This document shows, piece after piece, positions 23,782-35,428 of a stretch of DNA of 64,000 nt. Source of the DNA: Saccopteryx bilineata (lineage: Eukaryota > Chordata > Mammalia > Chiroptera > Emballonuridae); the NCBI RefSeq assembly GCF_036850765.1, contig NC_089498.1, forward strand, positions 70,100,305 to 70,164,304, given 5' to 3'. How positions within the stretch are numbered: the stretch's first letter is position 1; every line of letters begins with the position of its first letter. Made by a program: the position numbers and the translations under genes. The notes under the pieces were generated by a model. That model saw nothing but the letters and a program-made list of their open reading frames with translations, ran no database searches and had not been told where the DNA came from.

Positions 23782-23945
23782 CCCTGACCAGATAGCTTGG
23801 TGGGTTGGAGCATCATCCTGAAGCACAGAGGTTGCCAGTTTGATCCCTGGTCAGAGCACATACAGGAACAGATAGATCTAGGTTCCTGTCTCTCTCTTGC
23901 TCTCCGTTCCTCTCTTTCTCTCAAGTCAATAAATAAACACCTTCA
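23782..23945 (+). repeat. SINE-D
   Basis: CCCTGACCAGATAGCTTGGT head, TTTGATCCCTGGTCAGAGCA middle and tail AAGTCAATAAATAAAC. Closely related to the copy at 7021. Confidence 0.85.
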
Positions 23946-24624
23946 ATGTAAAATGTCAGCCTTCTATTCCCAGAGATAAATTAGAAGAATCCAAATCTGG
24001 ATTTGGGTTCTTGACTCTGATTTGTAAGATATTATATTAAATCCCATACAAATTAAATAAGGAATAAGTGGAAACTGTCAGGACAACCTATTCAATATCA
24101 CTCTATCTATAAAGAAAGGGAAAGCATGTGCTTGGAAGAGTAAAGTAATAGGGGGCAATTCTTAAGTATAGCAACCATAAAATAGATCCGAAGAGAATGA
24201 GAAGCAAAGACAAAAGCCAAGAAATAAGAAAGTGGCCCTCAAACTGCCTCCCTTTACCAGAAAACAGTAGCAACAAAATAGCTCCGAAGAAATTCAATTT
24301 GATATCACCTTTGTTCTATATCAAGATGAATTTGCATAAAGGCCTGCCACACTGGTAAGCAAATAATCAAACCATACCTTTTCCACTGAGCACAAGGTTA
24401 TTGCTAACTAAAAAAAAATCCTATCAGACTGACATTTCTCTTAATTTGCTAATACAAGTAATTTATGATCTATCCATTAGATGTAAATTCAGATATCAAA
24501 GGACATCTGCTATAATTCATGGTGATCCAGGAGAATTTGACTCTCCAGGATAATGCTTCTAAAACTGAGCTTATAGATTCCTGGGGGATATATCTTTAGT
24601 GCTATGATCACTCTAGAAGACTTT
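23946..24624. other. HERC4: HERC4 intron, no repeat recognised
   Basis: Intronic sequence without a recognisable exon or repeat. Confidence 0.4.
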
Positions 24625-25035
24625 TTTTTTAGTGAGAGGAAGGGAGACAGTGAGACAGACTCCTGCATGTGCCCCAACAGGGATCCACCTGGCAACCTGT
24701 CTTGGGCTGATGAAAGAATCAACCAAGCTATTTTTAATGCCTGAGGCTCACGTGTGCTCGGACCAACCACGCAGACCAACTGAGCTATCCTAAGTGCTGG
24801 GACCCTCGCTTGAACCAATCCAGCCACTGGCTGTGGCAGAAGAAGAGGGAGAAAAAGGTGAGAGGGAGAGGGAAAAGGAGAAAGAGAGAGAGAGGGAGAG
24901 GGAGAGAGGAAGATGGGGGGGGGGGGGGGGAGAGAAGCAGATGGTCACTTCTCTTGTGTGCCCTGACCAGGAATCAAACCTGGAACGTCCATATGCTGGC
25001 CGATGCTCTCTCCACTGAGCAACCAGCCAGGGCCA
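24625..25035 (-). repeat. SINE-B with G and GA runs
   Basis: Minus-strand SINE-B ending GAGCAACCAGCCAGGGCC. It carries a GA-rich expansion at about 24860-24912 and a 16-G run at 24915-24930. Confidence 0.85.
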
Positions 25036-25439
25036 AGGATTTTTAATTTTAGGTTTAGATCTCTGTATCTAGGACTTTATGATGTGCTTCCAGAGTGAAG
25101 GCCAAATGAGAACTGCATCTCATCCTAAAAGCAAATGTTTCATTGTAATTCACATAAAGAAAGGCAGCAGAAGTTATCAGGCATCTGAGAATCAAGGTTA
25201 CCTACTACCTAACTTAAAGTATGTGTCAGACAACCAATAACAACAACCACCATTTTACCAAGACTTAACTATGCTCCTGAAACTGCCCTAAGCATTTTAA
25301 ATAGATCATATCAATTAATCCTCTCAATAACTAAAAAAGATAGGTGTTATTATCCCTAATTTACAGAAAAGGAATTAAGTAATTTCCCCAAGAACATAAA
25401 ATGAATAAAAGAGGAGACAGAATCTGAACCTGTTACATT

Positions 25440-25757
25440 GCTTTTTTTTTTTTACATGCACACGAGTGAGAGAGAGACAAACACACACACACACACACAC
25501 ACACACAGGAAGGAAGATGAGAAGCATCAACTCAGAGTTGTGGCACCTTAGTTTTTCACTGATTGCTTTCTCATATGTGCCTTGATGGGGGGTAGGGGGG
25601 TACGCTGTCCAGCTAAGCCAGTGACCATGGGGTAAAGTTTAGGATCCCATGCTTAAGCTGGCAACCCCATGCTGAAGCCAGTGACCTCAGGACTTCGAGT
25701 CTGGGTCCTCAGTGTTCCAGGCCAATGCTCTATCCACTGCACCACCGCCTGGACAGA
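25440..25757 (-). repeat. SINE-A with (AC)n in the tail region
   Basis: Minus-strand SINE-A ending CACCACCGCCTGGACAG. An (AC)n microsatellite at about 25482-25506 grew from its TC/GA-rich end. Confidence 0.82.
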
Positions 25758-25954
25758 CTACACTGCTTCTTGTTCTTTTGGTATGAGCTAAGATTCCTGA
25801 TCATCAGAACATAATCATTCTCCATACTAAACATTAACTTTATTTTTAAATTTGTGGTGTTATATATAATTTATAAATTTGTTATGGTTTTAAGAGTTCT
25901 TCTAAAAGCTAAGCACCAGGAGTTTAGAACTAGTTTAGGATCTGTATATATATA

Positions 25955-26376
25955 TTTTTTTTTTTTTGCATTTTTCTGAAGCTGGAAACAGGGAGAGACA
26001 GTCAGACAGACTCCCGCATGTGCCCGACCGGGATCCACCCGGCACGCCCACCAGGGGTGATGCTCTGCCCCCCAGGGGGCGATGCTCTGCCCATCCTGGG
26101 CGTCGCCATGTTGCGACCATCCTGGGGGTCGCCATGTTGTGACCAGAGCCACTCTAGCGCCTGGGGCAGAGGCCACAGAGCCATCCCCAGCGCCCGGGCC
26201 ATCTTTGCTCCAATGGAGCCTTGGCTGCGGGAGGGGAAGAGAGAGACAGAGAGGAAAGCGCGGTGGAGGGGTGGAGAAGCAAATGGGCGCTTCTCCTATG
26301 TGCCCTGGCCGGGAATCGAACCCGGGTCCTCCGCACGCTAGGCCGACGCTCTACCACTGAGCCAACCGGCCAGGGC
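25955..26376 (-). repeat. SINE-B, young, with internal duplication
   Basis: The minus-strand copy has an intact tRNA-like head (CTGAGCCAACCGGCCAGGGC) and tail TTTTTTTTGCATTTTTCTGA. The target copies AGGATCTGTATAT at about 25937 and 26377 are perfect. A GC-rich block around 26055-26145 (GATGCTCTGCCC and GTCGCCATGTTG units) is present in two copies, where the sister copy at 37765 has one. Confidence 0.95.
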
Positions 26377-26629
26377 TAGGATCTGTATATTTTTAAATAA
26401 AACAATCATAAATAATGTTAGTGAACACTAAGCTTCTTAAGAAATTGTTTTACTTCAAAAGGAGTCCATATATCACTCCATTTCAAAAACATTGCTCAAA
26501 AACCTACAGTATTCTAAGTGGTGTGTTAGGTTTATATGCAGTCCTGGAATAAAAAAAAAGTTCATTTATTGAAACATCAATTTTCCTCAATGGCAAATAA
26601 TTTAAATCTTGTTTCCATTGTAATAAACA

Positions 26630-26757
26630 CAGGGTTGGAGAAAAGTAGGTTTACAGTTGTGAGAACATGAAAGAGTTTATTCTTGTATTATTAGTAATTC
26701 TTATAGCAACTATTTTTCCACACAAACAACTGTAAATTTACTTTTGACCACCCTTTA
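26630..26757. mobile_element. Mariner-type MITE, about 128 bp
   Basis: The left end AAAAGTAGGTTTACAGTTGT and the right end (reverse complement) AAAAGTAAATTTACAGTTGT are inverted repeats of a mariner element. Only an internal remnant separates them. The outer bases (CAGGGTTGG...CCACCCTTTA) are eroded. Confidence 0.85.
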
Positions 26758-26759
26758 CT

Positions 26760-27000
26760 ATGTCCAAAATCTGTGTTTAAAGATAACATGAGACTTCAAG
26801 GGAAAGTTAACCTCAAAGAAACAGGGTTTTCCCCTATTATGGATGCTGTGGGAAAAGAGCTTGAAAAGTTTTGCCTAGGTGAGACATTTAGTTTAAATAG
26901 GGAAGGGAAAGGAAATAATCATTCAAAACTTTCCTGAGGTCAAGTATTTTCTTTTTAAAAAATTGTCTCTGGGCTCCAGTGACCACTCTACTTTTTTACT
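26760..27000. other. HERC4: HERC4 intron, no repeat recognised
   Basis: Short intronic stretch between a mariner MITE and an ancient repeat. Confidence 0.4.
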
Positions 27001-28055
27001 GCTTCCTCTTCAAGGCAAAACTTCTTGGAAATGGCCTGTGGTTGCTGTTCCTTATCCCTCACCTCCAATCTCCCTTATGCATGGCTCACCCTGGACTACT
27101 AGCATTAGCCAGGTTACCAGTAACCTTCATGTAACCAAACTCATCGCTCAATTCTGTGAGTTTATACTATTTCTCAACAACATTCAATAGTCTCTTTCAT
27201 TTAATTTTGGTTTCCATAACTCTCTTCTAGTTTTCCTCCTACCTTACCCATCATGCCTTAATCTTTGTTTTCTCTCCTTTCCTCATTTCATCTCTAATTC
27301 CATCAGAAATTCTTGTCCCTTTACTTCTGAGAGGTATTCCATGTCCACTTCCCTCTTCCATCCATAAGCTGCCATCCTAGTCAAACCAATCATTTTATCT
27401 TCCCTATTCTACTAAGTCTTCTAACTAGTCTCCCCTCTTCCACTTTTGCTCTATTCCCTTCAATCCATTCTCCAGAGCTGACGAATGGTGATTTAAAAGT
27501 ATAAATCACATTGTAATCCCTCTGCTTACCACCCTCCTCTAATGGTTTATCACAACACTTCAGATCAAATGCAAGTTCCTGACACTGATTTATAAAACCT
27601 CCATTATCTGGTACTTTCCCATTTCTTGATCATTTTCCAGAGCTTGTCCCACTCCCATATTTTAGAGCCATACCAGCCTATTTCTATCCTTCCAACATGT
27701 TAAGCTTCTTCTCACCCAAGGTCTTTTCCCTGAAATTCTCTCTACTCTGATCTTATACAGCTGGTTCTTAACATTTATATTACAGCTCATACTTCATTAA
27801 ATAAGACTTTTCTAATTATCCAATTGCATGAAACCATATAGTCCTTATTACATTCTCTTATTTTAATTCTCTACATAAGTGCATATTATTAACTAATATG
27901 TTCTGCTTTATTTGATTATTGTCCATCTTGTCCACTAGATTATAAAGTCCATGAGAACAGGGCCCTTAACTATCTGGTTCATCACTGCACTTCCAAAACC
28001 TAAGTAAGTTCTTGTTAAATAGAAATTCCCAATAAATAATGAGTAGACCTAAAGC
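27000..28055. repeat. Ancient interspersed repeat, probable L2/L1M-type 3' region
   Basis: Pyrimidine-rich sequence with CTAGTCTCCCCTCTTCCACT, CAATCCATTCTCCAGAGCTG, CAAATGCAAGTTCCTGACAC, GATTATAAAGTCCATGAGAA and an AATAAAT-like end near 28030. It resembles a widespread old mammalian LINE 3' repeat. Family assignment is from memory and uncertain. Confidence 0.5.
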
Positions 28056-28750
28056 TGTAGCATAACTGTAAACTTGACCTTAGATTTCCAATGATTCAGG
28101 AAGTGCGGTGGGTGGGGGTGGATCAACAGATCTCTCCCAATCCAGACCCAAGTATCAAGAGAAGCAAAGAATCTTCTAGAAGTGACCTAATACCTACAAG
28201 TGAGAGCACCCTAAATATAGCATGCACTAATCACATTGCCATTCAAAAACTACAATACTTTTTTAGTACCTTCTAGACAAACTCCAGACACTATTATAGG
28301 TGCTGGTGAATAAACTGAAAGAGACCACAATGAGCTTACACCTGTTGCCAGAAATCAATGAAAAGCTACTCATCAATCTATAACTGCTACATACAAAATA
28401 CTTAAATTATCTGCTGCAAGGGTGGAAAGGATGGCTTCAAGTATACTTCAAAGGTTAGTAAATAAGAGTATTAAACCTGACCGTTTTATATCTAGCTGCT
28501 TACCCATTTCTATATTAAAATTTTGCAGGTCTAATTCAAGCTTTATAAGACTAGGCTCATTAGAAGGGGACATTAAGTGTCCAGTTATTAGAGACTTAGC
28601 CACATAGAAAGAAGTGTATATACATGTGGATGTACACCAAAAAATCTGAATAAAATTAAAACATATAAAAGGAAAAAACACAGAAATAGAATCAGTGGTC
28701 CTAGGGCTCTGCTCCGGTAGTTCTGAGGCACTGATCTTACAACAGTCATA
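28056..28750. other. HERC4: HERC4 intron, no repeat recognised
   Basis: Intronic sequence. The frames at 28422-28607 (+) and 28448-28875 (-) are not recognisable proteins. Confidence 0.4.
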
Positions 28751-28880
28751 CAGGAGCAGGCAAAAGTAGGTTTGCAGTGCCACTGTGACATTCTTTTGGG
28801 TTTATAACATACTGTAGTAACCATAACCTCCGTGTCTTTTTCCATATGAACAACTGTAAACCTACTTTTGTCCACCTCTG
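28751..28880. mobile_element. Mariner-type MITE, 130 bp
   Basis: Same family as the element at 26630. AAAAGTAGGTTTGCAGT is on the left and the reverse complement of the right end gives AAAAGTAGGTTTACAGTTG. TA target duplications lie at 28749-28750 and 28881-28882. Confidence 0.88.
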
Positions 28881-29208
28881 TATAATTTTAAGAGTTCCAG
28901 TATTGGGGACTCAGTATTGTCAACATTAGAGAATTAAGAGGCAAACACATGGAAAACAAATGACGGTTATAAATGCATGTCAAATTTGCATTTTTCTTTA
29001 GAAAAGTGTAATCTGTTTCTTTGGTTTAGCTTTGGTGTAAGAGTGAAATGTTTAATTATAAATATACATAATATATAGCTGCTCCTTTGCAATGTGTTTT
29101 TATTTCAATAATAAGCTCTAAAAAAACTTTGGAGTTTCAAAAAAATATATTGTTTTGTATTAGGACAAATGATAAAAATGATATCATAAAATGCAATAGA
29201 GAACATAC
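28881..29208. other. HERC4: HERC4 intron, no repeat recognised
   Basis: AT-rich intron directly 3' of the exon at 29209-29328. No repeat seen. Confidence 0.4.
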
Positions 29209-29328
29209 CATTCCATAGGCCTGTTGTTGAACCCAGTTGATATAATCATTCCTTATGTCTATCATTTCTTGTACTTCGTGTATATAAAATTTATCATACT
29301 GTATAATCTGTCCCGTTTTCTCATTCAC
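29209..29328 (-). CDS. HERC4: HERC4 exon, linker region
   Basis: This 120-nt phase-0 exon has acceptor TTTTTTTTGTAG ending at 29329 and donor GTATGT starting at 29208. It encodes VNEKTGQIIQYDKFYIHEVQ, then RNDYINWVQQQAYGM. It sits between the HRV end of exon 33609-33437 and the microexon. The YDKFYIHEVQE helix is characteristic of HERC3/HERC4 linkers. Confidence 0.95.
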
Positions 29329-29607
29329 CTACAAAAAAAAGTATAATTAACAGGACATTTAACCAGTACCTAAGAAAGAGAATGAAAAATGTTTTAACAG
29401 AAAAGGCTTGAGATTTCTTAGCTAATTTTCTCTTCTTATAAAAAAAAATTTACTGATTGCCTATTATACACAAAATATTAGTTAAGTACTGTGGGAAACA
29501 GATTTATAAAATATGATACATGCATTCAGTACCTAAAAATCCAGTGAAAATAAAAAATATATAACCAATATGAGATATATGCCATTAAAACACACATAAC
29601 ATAGGGC

Positions 29608-29790
29608 CTGGCCAGGTGGCTCAGTGGCTAGAGCATCATCTTGACATGCCAAGGTCATGGGTTTGATTCCCAGTCAGGCTACATACAAAAAGCAACCAAT
29701 GAGTACACAACTAAATGGAATAGCTAAGTAGAACGGGTTGATGCTTTTTCTCTCCCCTCATTCCTCTTTTCTCTCTCAAATCAATGGAAA
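29608..29790 (+). repeat. Diverged SINE (D-like)
   Basis: Head GGCCTGGCCAGGTGGCTCAG, B-box-like GGTTTGATTCC, body AAGCAACCAATGAGTACACA and a TC-rich end with CTCTCAAATCAATGG. Confidence 0.82.
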
Positions 29791-30594
29791 TATTAAATAT
29801 AAACTAGAAATTATGTTATTATATATCACCATATTATCTATAGTATAGATATAATACATATTATATATACATATATATGTATATATAAACTAGATACTAT
29901 AAGGACTTTTGGTTGGGGATGGTACTTAATAATAAGAATAGCTAATGCTTAAGGGTCTGAATAGAATATAAGAGGTAACATTTGAGTAGGATGTGAAAAA
30001 TAAGAGACTACAAATTAGCACCCCAGAAATTACTTAATAATTACAAAGGGGAAAACATCTCTTTACAGTGAAGAGAACAACCTTAACTGAGTGATCAAAC
30101 TATTCACCACTGACACTAGTAGGAAAAATACCATTATCCTGCTGATAAAATGCAACAGGAAGAATAGACATTATCTATGAAGCCAGGAAATGTTTACCCT
30201 GAATCTAAGTCTCTTGATACAAATTTAGTTTATAGGAAACATAAAGGACAGAAACAAGTTATATATCACCCTAAGAAAACAATCAGAAAATATCCTGATT
30301 GTGTGACTTTTAAAAGAAGACTGCCCAGGACTCTCCAAAAAGTCAAAGTAATAGGACTTAAAAACAAAACAAAACAGCAGAGGTTCCAAATTTTTTCCAT
30401 GGAAATATTCTCAAATCAACATGAGAGGAAGGGGACAGAGCTCAACCAGAAAGCAGAAGTTTTACCAAAAAGAGGAGTCGGTCAGAGATTGAGGCCCTCA
30501 ATGTGGTAGACAGGAATAAAATCCAGAGGGTGAAGCCCCAAAAGTCTGTAGGCAAATTCCCCCCACATCATTAGCCAACTCTTCCTGTTTCTTT
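29791..30594. other. HERC4: HERC4 intron, low complexity then unassigned
   Basis: TA-rich microsatellite-like sequence at about 29815-29895, then about 700 bp that I cannot assign. A 110-residue plus-strand frame at 30177-30509 has no recognisable family and no splice or start context. Confidence 0.4.
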
Positions 30595-30828
30595 TTAAAG
30601 TCAGAGAGACTGACAGACAGGGATAGAGAGAGATGAGAAACATTAACTCATAGTTGAAGCACTTCAGTTGTTCATTGATTGCTTTACGTATGTGCCTGGG
30701 GGAGGGGGGCTACAGCCAAGCCAATGACCTTGGGCTAAAACCAGTGACCTTGGGGTCTGAAACCTGAACGTTGAAGACGTCCCAGGTCAATGCTTTATCC
30801 ACAGCACCACTACCAGGTCAGGCCCTTT
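30595..30828 (-). repeat. SINE-A, partial
   Basis: Minus-strand copy with GACAGGGATAGAGAGAGATG, TTGTTCATTGATTGCTTTAC and end CACCACTACCAGGTCAGGCC. The internal modules are shortened. Confidence 0.85.
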
Positions 30829-30959
30829 GACCAGCTATTTTATTTTCTTTTATTTGTTTATTTTAGTATATATGCTGCCAAAGCGAGCACTTTGGCCTAC
30901 CCTTTAACCATTAAGTCTACAAGGTGAGACTTGGAGGAGAAACACCTCAGCAGAAAAAG

Positions 30960-31750
30960 GCAACTGGGAGGCTACTCTTAAAGTAGACTTCAAGACAAGC
31001 ATTTCCAGAGTAAAAGCAGCACATTTCATAATGATAAGATGATTAATTTCTCAAGAAGTCCTAACAATCCCAAACAACAGAGTTTCAAAATACAGAACGA
31101 AGCAAATCAACAGAACCACTATCAGAGTTGGAAATTTTAATACCCTTCTCTCAGTAACTAATAGGAAAAAATAACTAAATATAGAAGACTTATTTTCAAT
31201 TAACTCACTATTATAGAAAATTCCCACTCAGTAATTATTCATAGAACATTCACTAAAATATACCATAAAACAATTCTTAATATATATATAATATATATTA
31301 TATATATATAATTTATTTATTTTACAGACACAGAGAGAGAGAGGGATAGCTAGGGACAGACAGATAGGAACAAAGAGAGATGAGAAGCATCAATCTGATG
31401 CTTTTTCGTTGTGACACCTTAGTTGTTCATTGATTGCTTTCTCATATGTGCCCTGACCACGGGCCTTCAGCAGACCAAGTAACCCCTTGCTCAAGTCAGC
31501 GACCTTGGTCCAAGCTGGTGAGCTTTGCTCAAACCAGATGAGCCCGTGCTCAAGCTGGCGACCTTGGGGTCTTGAATCTGGGTCCTCCGCATCCCAGCCT
31601 GACGTTCTATCCATTGCGCCACCTGATCAGGCTAATAAACATATTTAAAGGAATCCAAAGTATACAAAGTATGTTCCCTGACCACAATGGAATTAAAACT
31701 ACAGTAACAAAAGGATAACTGAAAAATCTAAGAACACTGGCAATTAAACA
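30960..31750 (+). mobile_element. Old L1 ORF2 endonuclease fragment
   Basis: ATTTCATAATGATAAGATGA, then TCAAGAAGTCCTAACAATCC and (right of the nested SINE) TCCCTGACCACAATGGAATT align in order with the L1 endonuclease region (a DHNG motif is readable near 31680). Interrupted by a SINE-A at 31312-31632. Confidence 0.7.
31312..31632 (-). repeat. SINE-A nested in old L1
   Basis: Minus-strand SINE-A, from ATTTATTTTACAGACACAGA tail to GCGCCACCTGATCAGGC head, preceded by a TA repeat (31280-31310). Confidence 0.9.
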
Positions 31751-32144
31751 AATTTTCTTGAATCCACCAGGGAGCTGAAGTCGTAAGACAACCAAGTAGC
31801 CTAAATTCCAGGAATGGACAGATACTTCCAAAGAGAAATAGGATGTCAGAAGACGGTCACTGGCAGCAGAGCAAGAGTAAGATACTGCTGACACATAAGC
31901 AGAAATCACCTAAAACTATAAGGAACTGCTTAAGTCTAACTATGGGATAACTTGACAGTATAAAATCCTTGGGAATCCCAGTTTGCACTCACATATACAT
32001 GCTCAGTGCCCGCGAGAAAGACTTGTTTCCTAGGAAAGAAATGGCTATCATTTCTTGCCTTACAAAGATAAGAGAAATGACTTTCCATCCCTAGGAAATA
32101 TGAACATTCTAAATACAATAGAAAAGAGTAATTTTAAAGTTAAG
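31751..32144. other. HERC4: HERC4 intron, unassigned
   Basis: No recognisable exon or repeat. Overlapping short frames on both strands are without family resemblance. Confidence 0.4.
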
Positions 32145-32146
32145 TC

Positions 32147-32500
32147 GGCCCTGTCCAGCTGGCTCAGCTGTATAGCATCAGACAGGCTTACAGGTCCCGG
32201 ATTCAATTCCTGGTCAGGGCACACAGGAGAAGTGACCACCTGCTTCTCTACCCCTCCCTCCCCAACCCCTCCTGTATTCATGGCTCGAAAGAACAAGTTG
32301 GCCCCAGGCATTGAGGATGGTTTTCTGGCTTCACCTCAGGCACTAAAATAGCTCGGTTGTCCAGCAATGGAGCAGCAGCCCCAGATGGACAGAGCATCAG
32401 CCCTAGATAGGGGTTGCTAGGTGGATCCAGTTGGGCAAATGCAGAAGACTGTCTCTCTGCCTCCCTGCCTCTTACTTGATAAAAAAAAAAAAAAAAAAAA
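32147..32500 (+). repeat. SINE-B
   Basis: Head CCCTGTCCAGCTGGCTCAGC, B box GATTCAATTCC, body and a 20-base poly-A (32481-32500). Confidence 0.9.
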
Positions 32501-33436
32501 GTTAAGTCATTTACAAAATACACAGAAACTTCACCAAAAGAATAAAAAGGAAAAATAAATACTCCATAAGGTTTCTTTCTTACAGAGACCAGAAGGACTA
32601 CCTTCTTTATTCTCTTGCCATTTGCCTCAGTACTAAGCAAGAAGAGTCTGAAATCATTAAAAACATTGTTAAGGGGATGAAACTAAAGAGGTAAAAAGGT
32701 TCACAGGGGCTTTTTAGTCATTTGTGAGGCTAGAAACTAAGCTTCTCCCTTAGGCCATGTCTCCCAAGAAGAAAATAGCATCTCAAGAATACCAAATGGT
32801 GTAATTGAGATATACCTACCAGCTGTCAGAGATGTCTCAAATCCATCTTTAATGAAAACAGCTGAGGCTACTTTCTCATCTAACACTGAACTGCTACACG
32901 TATAAAAGATACTATTTCTTACACTGAGAGGAATGGCAGGAAGGAACAGTAGGTAAATGAATGAATTATATATGGTTCCAATTTCAATTTAGTCATGTTT
33001 CAAATAAAATGTTCTACTTTAATTAAAGACATTAGTACACCAATAGCAAAAAAACGTGGTTTAATTCTCATAATCACAACTAGAATTCAGTCTCTTTCAT
33101 ATGATAATCACCTGTAAATAACAAAAAAAAAATTATTTAAACTAACAAACTGTGTTCTCCACAAGAAAATATAAAAATAATTCTAATTCATTAGTATGCC
33201 CTTGTTCTGCCCAACTACAGACAGGTTATCTGTAAATACCTAACAAAAGTCAAATAATACCAAAGCTTCAAAATACAGATATAGTATATCTTTTAAAAAA
33301 AACTTTAGATAAATTTTTTCAAATTTCTATTATGTATCTTTTATGCCAATGTAAATCTATAGTATAAATGTTAAAGTAAGCATCATTAATCTGTTGGCAG
33401 CAACAGGGGAAGAGGAAAATAAACTATTAGACATAC
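32501..33436. other. HERC4: HERC4 intron, no repeat recognised
   Basis: About 0.9 kb of AT-rich intron 3' of the exon at 33437. No repeat recognised. Confidence 0.45.
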
Positions 33437-33609
33437 CCTATGTAATATTTCTAAAACCTTTAATGCAGTATGAAGAAAACTGTTGAAAATTCTTCTTTCA
33501 GAAGGGGGAATGCCAATCTTGCAGAGTTTCAAAAGATGTACCACAACTTCCTTAAAAAGTTCTACAATCTTGAGGAATAGTGGAGGTTCAAGTACTGACC
33601 ACCAGTTCT
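33437..33609 (-). CDS. HERC4: HERC4 exon, linker region
   Basis: This 173-nt exon has acceptor AATAACAG ending at 33610 and donor GTATGT beginning at 33436. The first two bases complete a GAG codon begun by the last G of exon 35618-35429, giving ENWWSVLEPPLFLKIVELF. It continues KIGIPPSERRIFNSFLHTAL and ends EILHR, phase 0. An alternative AG two bases in would break the frame, which fixes the acceptor. The helical Leu/Val-rich content fits the linker scaffold of small HERCs. Confidence 0.95.
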
Positions 33610-33689
33610 CTGTTATTAAAAGGTAAACACACAAATAACATTTTATTTAAATAGTCACAATTTTCAAAATCATACTGACTTTTCTTCTA

Positions 33690-33850
33690 AAGCAATGGCT
33701 CTTAACCCTTTGAAAATCCCAGGAAGATACACACGAAACTATTTTATGTAACATTTCTACATACACACATGAAATAATATTTTATGTAACATTTCTAGGG
33801 TTTACAGACCTCACCTCACCCTCAACTTAAAGGATACTATTCTAAAAGCT
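33690..33850. repeat. Old hAT/MER1-like remnant with tandem duplication
   Basis: CAATGGCTCTTAACCCTTTG resembles a Charlie/MER1 end. Inside is an imperfect direct duplication of about 36 bp (ACACACGAAACTATTTTATG / ACACACATGAAATAATATTT, both followed by ATGTAACATTTCTA). Confidence 0.5.
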
Positions 33851-33869
33851 CTCAAAAGTAAAAATATAC

Positions 33870-33960
33870 AGATGATGTGTTGTGGAATTGTGAACCTGAA
33901 ACCTGTATAGTTTTCTTAACCAGTATCACTCCAATAAATTCAACAAAAAGAGGGAAGAAA
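33870..33960 (+). mobile_element. L1 3'-tip remnant
   Basis: GTGAACCTGAAACCTGTATA followed by CACTCCAATAAATTC resembles the last bases of an L1 3' UTR. Confidence 0.45.
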
Positions 33961-34034
33961 GCAAAAATAAAGGTTTATTAAATTTATATTTTTGGTTTCC
34001 TAAATTACATTAAAAATTCATCAAAAGTACCTTG

Positions 34035-34405
34035 GAGTCCCTGGCTGGTTGGCTCAGCGGTAGAGCCTACGCCCAGCGTGTCGAAGTCCTGGGTTTGATT
34101 CCCAGTCAGGGCACACAGGAGAAGCGCCCATCTGCTTCTCCACCCCTCCCCCTCTTCTTCCTCTCTGTCTCTCTCTTCCCCTCCTGCAGCCAAGTCTCCA
34201 CTGGACAAAGTTGGCCCGGCACTGAGGATGGCTCCATGGCCTCCGCCTCAGACACTAGAATGGCTCCCACGGCAACCGAGCAATGCCCCAGATGGGCAGA
34301 GCATTGTCCCCTGGTGAGCATGCCGGGTGGATCCCGGTCTGGCTCATGTGGAAATCTGTCTGACTGCCTCCTCTCTTCTAATTTCAGAAAAATAGAGAGG
34401 GGAAA
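34035..34405 (+). repeat. SINE-B
   Basis: Head CCCTGGCTGGTTGGCTCAGC, B box GGTTTGATTCC and end TCTAATTTCAGAAAAATAGA. Confidence 0.93.
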
Positions 34406-35428
34406 AAGTGCCTTGGAAATCAGAAATTTATTTTTTAAACAACACATTTTAAAACTGTATTGCTCCAATATTTAAGGATCTTTTCAAGCTTTCTCTCTCA
34501 ACACAAAAAATACTTTAAAATGCAAGGTACTCTGGAAAATCAAACACAGAAGTTGAACAATATAAAGTATGTGTGTCTTCCCCACATACGTTACTTGTTG
34601 TTATTAACTACAAATACCACAATCCTGAGGCAGAGAGAAAGAATACAAAAACTGACAACACAATAATATTCTGAGTCCCTGCTTCACTCTTTTACTACTA
34701 GCCAATTCCCTAGGATTCCAGGATTCTACCCCTTAACTTGCTTCCTCTGCTAACCTTCAGTCTAAAAATTCTTGTACTGACTTTATTACATCCATAATCT
34801 TAGCTTCACATACCTAATGACCATTAGGAAGGAAAGCATTGGGTTAAATGTAACAAGCAAACTATAAAGGCTAGGAGACAGAGATGAAATTCTGACAATT
34901 AGAAAAATTAAGAAAAATTTTGGCCAGAAATCACAAGCAGATACAGAACTCTAAGATCAGATAAGCAGCAGAATCTCATCTACATGCAGAGAAATAAATC
35001 AAATCTCAGGAAATTAGCTAGTGAGGGAAACAGAAGGCAAAGGGTTTAAAGGAGTTCAAGGAGGATTAAATACCCATGTTGGTCCAATTTTAATTATTCT
35101 TCCTCCTTTACTTCTTTATTAGCAAGATCACTTTGTGGAGATGGGGGAAGGGAATATGAAAAACAATGATCTTTTCTGTTACTGTCTCTGCTATGGCATT
35201 TGATTAAAATTTTGATATTGCCTCCAACAACTCCAACACTAACATCAGATGACTGGAAAAAAGCAACAACAAAAAAAAAGAGGTTGAATTTTCCCCAAGA
35301 CAATGACAAATAAGCAGGTAGCAAAATTTCAAACAGCAAAAAAATAAGACTTAGGAGCTTTTTCATTTAAAGAGGAAAGGTTTAAAATTAAATAAATAAA
35401 TAAAATAAACAAACGTTAAAATTCTTAC
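34406..35428. other. HERC4: HERC4 intron, no repeat recognised
   Basis: About 1 kb of intron before the exon at 35429. No recognised repeat. Confidence 0.45.

Noticed and set aside
25871..26360. Overlapping frames of 60-107 residues on both strands in GC-rich sequence
   Set aside because: They lie wholly in a SINE-B copy and recur, with the same peptides, in the other SINE-B copies (37724-38212, 41703-42183, 34005-34475), so they are repeat artefacts.
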